This document shows positions 58,401 to 64,000 of a stretch of 64,000 bases of DNA, piece after piece (within the stretch, counting starts at the first letter, position 1; the number at the start of each line of letters is the position of its first letter). The translations under genes were made by a program, and so were the position numbers. The DNA is taken from NCBI GenBank assembly GCA_009746045.1, contig RPFO01001952.1:1-64000 (forward strand), given 5' to 3'. The notes beneath the pieces were generated by a model. That model saw only the letters and a program-made list of their open reading frames with translations, did not search any database and was not told where the DNA came from. Origin of the DNA: Mesostigma viride. Its lineage: Eukaryota; Streptophyta; Mesostigmatophyceae; Mesostigmatales; Mesostigmataceae.

Positions 58401-59663
58401 CTACTTTTTCCTCGGCCTCAGCCGACGTCCGCCAGTCTCGCCACCCTGCCTCTCGTAAACGGCTCCTGTCAGTACGTCATGGCCCATCATGTCGCCAGCC
58501 CATTTACGTTTCTTAAATGAAGCGCCCTTCAGGAAACGAGTGATGTATGCTTGTCGCGTGGCGTCGATGCCTCCGTAAATCCGGTTGTAACGGGCGCTGT
58601 AGAGCTCGTGTTTGATCGGAATGCCAGGCTCTGATTCGAAAAGGAATTTCTGTCCAGCCTTAGCACGGGCATCTAACGCTTTGATGAGCTTTCCGTACTT
58701 CTTCGGGATGACGACGTCATAAACTGGCATGCTGTGCTGCGTTTTGAAATTCTGGATGTAGAATCTCCTCTCGCTCGGGATGTAGCCGTTCTCGTGCGGT
58801 CCTAGCTCAGCGACCGAGTCGACGATGCGCATCTGGTCGTGATTGTAACGCGTCGGTGGTAGATCTTCACCCGAGAGATAGATCAAGCCCATGAGCGCGG
58901 CGTCGGACGTGGGATCGGCTTCGTACTCTGCTTTGGCGATCTTCTGGAGCTGTTCGTACGTGTACCTCAGCGGCTTGTTCTCGGCACGGTCAAACCGTCT
59001 GTCCAGGTCACCAACCTTCAGCTCCCTGACGCGAGCAGTGTACGCGTCCGTAACGTGACTTGGGAGCCTCTTCTCGGGCGGCATCATTCGGTTCACGCCG
59101 TTGATGACCCCGAGGAGCTGCTTCTCATTCTCCCTCCAGGCGTCGTCCTTCGAGTGCTGGGTCTTGCGCTTGGGTTCTGATGTCTCGTGCACCACGCGAA
59201 GAACACGAGCTGTGTCGGCAAGGCAATCAACGGACTCGTACTGCGAGCACCCCAGTTTGTCGAGCAGGACCCGCATCCTGCCAATGTATCCCAAAGCGGT
59301 CTTGCGAGTCGCCCCGCGCTCCTTCGATGGCCTGCCACGCTCGTGCTGCTCTGGTCGCGCTTCCGCTGCGGCGACGGCCTCGTCGAAGGTCCAGTACCGC
59401 CCTCCTCCAGCTCGCGCAGGCGATTCCTCGTGGTGCGGTGGCTCCGGCGAGGGTGGAGAGGTCGCCTGCAAGCCGATTTTTTCCGCGCACTCGGGGTTAT
59501 TTGCGATCCATCGATCACTGGGATTCCAGACGCCCTTCTTGACCTTGCTTTTCGCCGAGATGCAGTTCGTCTGGTCGCGGGCGATTGCTCGCCTCTTCGC
59601 CTGGGCCCGTCGCCATTGCTCGCGACGCTCCTCTACGGTCACCGTCATCTGATGACTGAACAT
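58401..59663 (-). CDS. Tyrosine recombinase (viral integrase)
   Basis: 420 aa. The N-terminal ~80 residues are basic (RREQWRRAQAKRRAIARDQ). The core-binding region spans ~95-215 (KTALGYIGRMRVLLDKLGCS). The catalytic domain carries LPPTRYNHDQ (first Arg), FYIQNFKTQHSMPVYDVVIP (the beta-hairpin Lys), IDATRQAYITRFL (second Arg with its helix) and MGHDVLTGAVYERQ, holding the His and the nucleophilic Tyr near residue 404. The order R-K-R-H-Y fits the tyrosine recombinase family, the usual integrase of virophages and Polinton-like viruses. It would insert or excise the element. The first Met overlaps the neighbouring ORF; MTVTVEERREQW, five codons further in, is an alternative start. Confidence 0.82.
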   Translation of the reverse strand: MFSHQMTVTVEERREQWRRAQAKRRAIARDQTNCISAKSKVKKGVWNPSDRWIANNPECAEKIGLQATSPPSPEPPHHEESPARAGGGRYWTFDEAVAAAEARPEQHERGRPSKERGATRKTALGYIGRMRVLLDKLGCSQYESVDCLADTARVLRVVHETSEPKRKTQHSKDDAWRENEKQLLGVINGVNRMMPPEKRLPSHVTDAYTARVRELKVGDLDRRFDRAENKPLRYTYEQLQKIAKAEYEADPTSDAALMGLIYLSGEDLPPTRYNHDQMRIVDSVAELGPHENGYIPSERRFYIQNFKTQHSMPVYDVVIPKKYGKLIKALDARAKAGQKFLFESEPGIPIKHELYSARYNRIYGGIDATRQAYITRFLKGASFKKRKWAGDMMGHDVLTGAVYERQGGETGGRRLRPRKK

Positions 59664-60009
59664 GAGACAATTTTTTGGCTCGAGGCTTTTTATACCCTAC
59701 GGGGTGGATCCTTGGGCGCCCTCGAGGCCGTTTCGGTTCGTGTCGTTTTTCCGTTTTGGAGGGTGAGCGCCCACGTGGACGCCTGCGATCGCCCACCAAG
59801 GCGAGGATGGCCAATCGGATTTCGGGGCTCATGTCGTGACAGGTGGACGGAATCGTGTCGTGGTGGCCTGCTTCTTGAAGGATCCTGACGACACGTTCTA
59901 GAGTTTTCTGCCCCAGTCGAGAACCCGAACAATATCGGAGGAGTGCTTGGGTGTCCAACACGTACTCCTTCTCGGCGCCTGCGTATCGTTTGATGGACGG
60001 AATATCCAT
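59515..60009 (-). CDS. Small viral AT-hook protein, unrecognised
   Basis: Starts MDIPSIKRYAGAEKEYVLDT. Residues 1-70 look folded (ALLRYCSGSRLGQKTLERVV, DMSPEIRLAILALVGD). This is followed by a basic tail with an AT-hook core, KRPRGRPRIHPVGYKKPR, suggesting minor-groove DNA binding. The last ~50 codons overlap the recombinase N-terminus in another frame and are probably not genuine; one extra A in the A-run near 59687 would end the protein just before the recombinase start. The gene starts 23 bases after the ATPase stop and has ATATACT at 60010-60016 right before its ATG. Function unknown; possibly an architectural or regulatory partner of the recombinase. Confidence 0.6.
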   Translation of the reverse strand: MDIPSIKRYAGAEKEYVLDTQALLRYCSGSRLGQKTLERVVRILQEAGHHDTIPSTCHDMSPEIRLAILALVGDRRRPRGRSPSKTEKRHEPKRPRGRPRIHPVGYKKPRAKKLSHVQSSDDGDRRGASRAMATGPGEEASNRPRPDELHLGEKQGQEGRLESQ

Positions 60010-60031
60010 AGTATATCATGTTCAGAGAAAA

Positions 60032-60915
60032 TTATTTTATCGAGAGAAATGTATTGAAGTTTCGACGAAACATTTTTTTCGGGTCGCGCTGGTCGAAGTC
60101 GACAGCGAAGAAGTCGTGAGGATCGTCCTTGACGGCGTGGTCCCATAGCGCGAGAAACTCGTCCGGCGCCACAGCCCCCGCGCTCTCTTCCGCGATCTGT
60201 CGCGCGGCTCGATGGTCCTTCGTTCTGAACAGCGCAAGAAACGATATATTCGCTCGCACTGCTCGTGGTACGCCACCGCTTGTGTACGCCTGTGTCAGGA
60301 AAATCATGCTCGTGAGGAAGTGTCTGTGTTTGAACGCGAAAGCCGCAACAGCGTTTTTGCTAGAGCTCTGATAGAGGGCACTGCCTTGCATGTCGTCTAT
60401 CAGAATGAGCGACGAAGGAGGACCGTGCTCGAACCTTGTCGCAGGTTTATCCCAGTTCATTGCATCAAGGCGTAGGTACATGGAGAGGTCCATGAGTTCT
60501 GCGTTTTTTTCCCATCCACGTATTCGCGTTTGAACGTTTCCCAGACCTTGAGATCGTCCTTGTACCTCTCGTATTCGTGGAGGTCAGACTTTATATGATC
60601 TATCATCCCATCGAATGCCAGGTTAGAGTAGACTTCCATCGTCATAGCTGGTTCCGGGAGCTCCTTGTATTTTGGCTCCGTGTGGGCACTCCCTGAAATG
60701 AGGTACAGCTTGTCGAATGAGTTGTTAGCAAAGTAAGCCTTCGCCATGTTGACTGCCGATGTAGTTTTCCCAGACCGTCGAGCTCCGCAGAAGTTTGCGA
60801 TGAAATGAAGACTCGGCATATTCGGTGGAGCAGGACGCTGTGGGGCGTATCGTTGCTTGATGTCTTTGTTCTCAAGTGAATGAATTCGTCGCTCTTCGAT
60901 GATAGCCATTATCAT
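60032..60915 (-). CDS. A32-like genome-packaging ATPase (one frameshift)
   Basis: Two open segments, 60915-60457 and 60493-60032, join at an A7 run near 60507; one extra A gives DGKKNAELMDLSMYLRLDAM and a protein of about 294 aa. FIANFCGARRSGKTTSAVNM is the Walker A region and SLILIDDMQGSALY is Walker B. FLTQAYTSGGVPRAVRANIS is the sensor-like strand seen in the FtsK/HerA-type A32 family. Such ATPases pump viral DNA into the capsid in Polinton-like viruses, virophages and giant viruses. A second Met (MAIIEERRIHS) is an alternative start. It is followed at 12 bases' distance, upstream in gene direction, by the coiled-coil gene, consistent with a tightly packed viral block. Confidence 0.85.
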
Positions 60916-60927
60916 TCTGAAGACATT

Positions 60928-61455
60928 TTAATCGTCCAGACTAGCAAGGAGAGACGCGCGGATGGCGGCCATGCGCATCTCGTATGGCGTCATCGCGACA
61001 GGTGGCGGTGGTGGAGGTGGGAGCTGTCGGGTCTTGATCGGGGGTGGCGGAGAGTCCGGCTCTGTCTCCTTGGGCTTTCGACCCCGTCTTGGTTTTGGCG
61101 TGTCGGCGGGGGTTGAGGCGACGGAATCTTCAGCGAGAAGGCGTTCAATCCGCGATTTGTTGCGGGCTTCTTGCAGCTCGAGTTCGACTAGCCTTTGCCG
61201 CTGAATCTCCAATTCCTTTGCAAGGACCTTTCGTTTCGTTATCTCTGCCTCCTTTTCCTCGTTTCGTCTCTTCTCCCTCTCGGCTTTTGCGCGTTGCTGG
61301 TAAACCCTCATTTTGTCGCGAAGGGCTTTTTTCTGTTCATCATTCAGCGGTTGTCCCTTTCGAATTGTCTTGACCAGGTCAACCTGCTCTTCCCGCGTCT
61401 CGGCGAAGGTTTCGTCTTGGTAGCTCGTTGGGGTCTCTGAAGCCTCAGAGGCCAT
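60928..61455 (-). CDS. Viral coiled-coil protein with AT-hook-like and polyproline tail
   Basis: 175 aa. Residues ~25-110 form one long charged helix (LRDKMRVYQQRAKAEREKRR, NEEKEAEITKRKVLAKELEI), surely a coiled coil. There follow KPRRGRKPKE (AT-hook-like), then PPPPIK and PPPPPPPVAM, and a short C-terminal helix, MTPYEMRMAAIRASLLASLD. The motif PYEMR(L/M)KA also occurs in the viral helicase. I do not recognise a family. The start is 24 bases from the start of the divergent virion-protein gene, so the two genes share a very short promoter (61456-61479). Confidence 0.65.
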   Translation of the reverse strand: MASEASETPTSYQDETFAETREEQVDLVKTIRKGQPLNDEQKKALRDKMRVYQQRAKAEREKRRNEEKEAEITKRKVLAKELEIQRQRLVELELQEARNKSRIERLLAEDSVASTPADTPKPRRGRKPKETEPDSPPPPIKTRQLPPPPPPPVAMTPYEMRMAAIRASLLASLDD

Positions 61456-61479
61456 GTTTATATTCTAGGTAGATAATAA

Positions 61480-64000
61480 ATGGTCGTTCTAACAACATTG
61501 AGCAGACCGACCAATCTCGCCACCGGGTTAACGCTCGACCCTGAAATGGAGGAGCGTGTTTCTAACATCGAAACAGACATAGATGGGCTTCAAGCTAGCG
61601 TTACGTTACTTCTTGGCACTTCACATCCATTCGATGAGTCACTCGTTGTCGACGGATTCAAAATTTTCTACCCGAGCCAGCCGACAAATGTGCGACTCGG
61701 AGACAATTACGACGACGAGACCGCAAGCGACCCATCGGAACTTGCTTACAGTCTCGTCGTGAATGGGTATTCCTATTTTAAATCAGGGACTACTTTAGTC
61801 GACGATCTCACTCTAAATGAACCTTACCTTACGGCGAAAGTGGGAGCAACCCAGTACCACGTCTTCGACTTTAGCCCTGATACGTTGCTAGACCCTGGTG
61901 GCAGAGTCCTGACCCGCGCGCAATTGGACTACCTTTTTGACCAACACGGGGTAGGCAAAACGTCGATAGCTAACTTGAACGGGGATTTCGTCCTCCATCT
62001 CGAAGACGGGACGACCGTGTCGCACCAAAACGCGTTCAACGTCATCAATGACCAGGATGTGCGAGTCCAGCTGCCCTACAACGTTACGAATGGCGACGCG
62101 AGTGGAATCTGTAAGTTTACCTATCGCGACTACCACACGACCCAGGCGCGCACGGGGGAGAGCGTTGTGGACGGAGAGGTAGGATATCCATACTTTTCCG
62201 ACTCTTTCTATGGTCTCGGCGGATCTCGATTTAACGGCCTCCCTCTCCGCGTGGAGTTGTTGTCTTTCGCCACGATTCGCGACGACAACCGCCGCCTTCC
62301 ACTAACTGGGAGATCCTTCACCATCACGCGTACATACTCGCCACTGACGGACTGGCGAATGGGTCCGATTGACCCTGTGAACGCACTCTACTGGAGCACC
62401 AATCCAACCACCGCTAATTGGGAGGTCGTAGAGGGAACGACCCTCAAACAGGGCATAAAGATGACGACCCCCTTCGCATACCAACGCAAACTCCCCATCA
62501 GGTGGTACATGAATTCCACCCAGCTCACGCCGACCACTCCGACCATCGGCGGAGTCTCCCTCTCGCAAAACGGGGGACTGCGCGGGGAAGACGCCGTAAT
62601 CACCGCGCCAGTCGCGGCAGATAGTAACAAGTATATGAACTACGAGATAGACGTCTACAACGACTCGACCCTCACCTCCTACACCACCCACAAAGGAGGG
62701 GTGATGGTATGCGTTTCAAAAATGAGCCAACTGCACTCCGGCATCCGGACACCAAGTTCCTACATTTCATATCTAAATCCTGTAAAAATCGCGATCAACG
62801 GCGTCTACGCGACCATGATGTGGGGTGGGGAAAGTCGTTGCCTCCTCTCACCGGTTTTCATCTGTTGGCGAACGGAGTATCTCAAGGGGCCTTGGATGGG
62901 ACGTTGAAGACAACGACGTTTCAAAATCCATCCGAAGGCGATGATGTAGAACTCAGATACAGGATCGTAACCGTAAAGGACTCGCCAAACCTGTCAGGAG
63001 AGACCGTGGAGATAGACGGCCCCGCTACGACGCTCCATTCTCTAGAATCATTCTCGCGCCACTCCGTGACCACGCTGCAAGCAGAAGCTTCGAAATACTA
63101 CTTTGAAGGGTCTCCCGAAAAATTCTTTTTTGTAAAAACAGCCACTCCGGCACCAAGCAAATGTGTTGTTTTTTCAGAGCAGCTCATCGACGGCCCATTT
63201 CTATTGTGTTTTCGGCTATATTTGGGCAGCAACGATGCTTTCGTCTCGTTTGCAGAAAATACTATGTCTTTGACGAATAAATATCACCCGGCCACGACAG
63301 ATGCCCATCAGAATTGGAGAAATGCGGCTACGACGCATTGGGGTATGCTGGGTATCAATCTGCACCATAGTGACTATGCACTCGACCTGTTTGACAATCT
63401 GAAGTCGAAGGTTCGATACACGTTAAACTCATCATGGAGACAACAAAACAGCTACTGGGTGGCATTTCGAAGAAAATCGGATGGGAAGGTGGAGCGTTAT
63501 ATATCCAAAACAACTCCTCAAGAACTTAGTGACATGACTAAAATCTCAAACTCGTCCGGTATATTTACAACCACTCCTACAGACATTCTTGACCCGTACA
63601 TTCCGATGCCCCTCCGACCAGTCTTCCACTTGAGCGGAGAGTACCACGGCGCGTATGTCTGGCCAATCAAAGATGACCTACAAGACATAGAGTTCGACTC
63701 TCTAAAAACCAACAACCCATCCGGATCGTACACAGCCGTCGGAGACGTGTTGGAGCTGCGTCACAGGTCCACCTCGTCGAGGAATTGTAGCATTTTTGGC
63801 AAATATAGCGTCACAAAACCCGTACCGGGTGTGGCGGATACTTGGTTTAAGGAGCTAACACTCACGAATGAGAGTGTCATCCGCACGGTTGTTAAGTGTC
63901 CCGATGTTCAATACGGCGTGCAAATGAACCAATATACTGCCAAAATATATGGGATTCTACCAGCTCGTCAGTCGGTAAGGAAGTTTTATGTAAGACTTGG
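61480..64000 (+). CDS. Very large putative virion protein, incomplete at the window edge
   Basis: Open from ATG 61480 to ~62820. After one frame break in the GGGG run near 62822 (one extra G restores it), it stays open to the end of the window: more than 840 residues with no stop yet. The N-terminus has a short coiled coil, MEERVSNIETDIDGLQASVT, like the trimerisation stems of fibre proteins. The rest is rich in beta-strand, Thr, Ser, Asn and Tyr, with few Cys (e.g. YPYFSDSFYGLGGSRFNGLP, TGRSFTITRTYSPLTDWRMG). It has no signal peptide or transmembrane segment. I do not recognise the family; a fibre, spike or other structural role is inferred from composition, size and its position opposite the packaging ATPase. 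It could instead be a divergent capsid-associated protein. Confidence 0.6.

Larger units (their letters stand above)
54336..64000. mobile_element. Endogenous Polinton-like / virophage-like virus (partial, right end outside)
   Basis: A compact, intronless gene block with lower GC than the host genes around it. It has primase-helicase, tyrosine recombinase, AT-hook protein, A32-like ATPase and coiled-coil protein on the minus strand, and a large putative virion protein on the plus strand. This combination (integrase, replication helicase-primase and packaging ATPase, closely spaced) is typical of Polinton-like viruses and virophages integrated in protist genomes. No major capsid protein, minor capsid protein or protease is within the window; they would be expected to the right. 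The left boundary is placed at the hairpin repeats by inference; no terminal inverted repeat can be tested without the right end. Confidence 0.78.

Noticed and set aside
61480-64000. Calling the large viral protein a major capsid protein
   Set aside because: It exceeds 840 residues without a stop, has an N-terminal coiled coil and shows no jelly-roll motif that I can recognise. Only a general virion role is proposed.

Overview
This is a nuclear chromosome segment from an intron-rich, GC-rich unicellular eukaryote, most likely an alga. The host genes have many GT-AG introns of about 0.3-2 kb, one encodes a PPR (organelle RNA-binding) protein, and the DNA is dense in microsatellites, minisatellites and transposons. 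I cannot name the species from sequence alone; a green-lineage alga is plausible.

Layout. 1-2150: G-rich simple repeats. 2645-3445: two exons of an unrecognised minus-strand gene. 3623-5041: a hAT-type DNA transposon with perfect 8-bp target duplications, carrying a 164-aa nuclear-type ORF. 5401-12330: a minus-strand PPR gene (8 exons). 14352-19060: a plus-strand EF-hand gene (7 exons, 153 aa). 19494-25150: LINE fragments plus a piggyBac-like insertion at TTAA. 25147-32025: a nearly complete LINE with a restriction-like endonuclease, preceded by seven 170-bp monomers and inserted inside another LINE. 33620-45914: a complete 12-exon WDR20/CreC-type WD40 gene on the minus strand (480 aa) whose introns hold a second hAT element and two MITE-like elements. 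46556-54000: tetranucleotide arrays and nested LINE copies, including an ORF1-only retrotransposon with an 11-bp target duplication. 54336-64000 (open at the right edge): an endogenous Polinton-like/virophage-like DNA virus.

The viral segment has a primase-helicase, a tyrosine recombinase, an AT-hook protein, an A32-like packaging ATPase and a coiled-coil protein on the minus strand, and a very large putative virion protein on the plus strand that runs off the window. Its genes are intronless and less GC-rich than the host genes. Every frame break in its replication, packaging and virion genes can be explained by one missing base in a homopolymer, so the copy may be intact.

The WDR20, PPR and EF-hand models were built exon by exon; all listed junctions are GT-AG and keep phase. 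No rRNA, tRNA or CRISPR array was seen.
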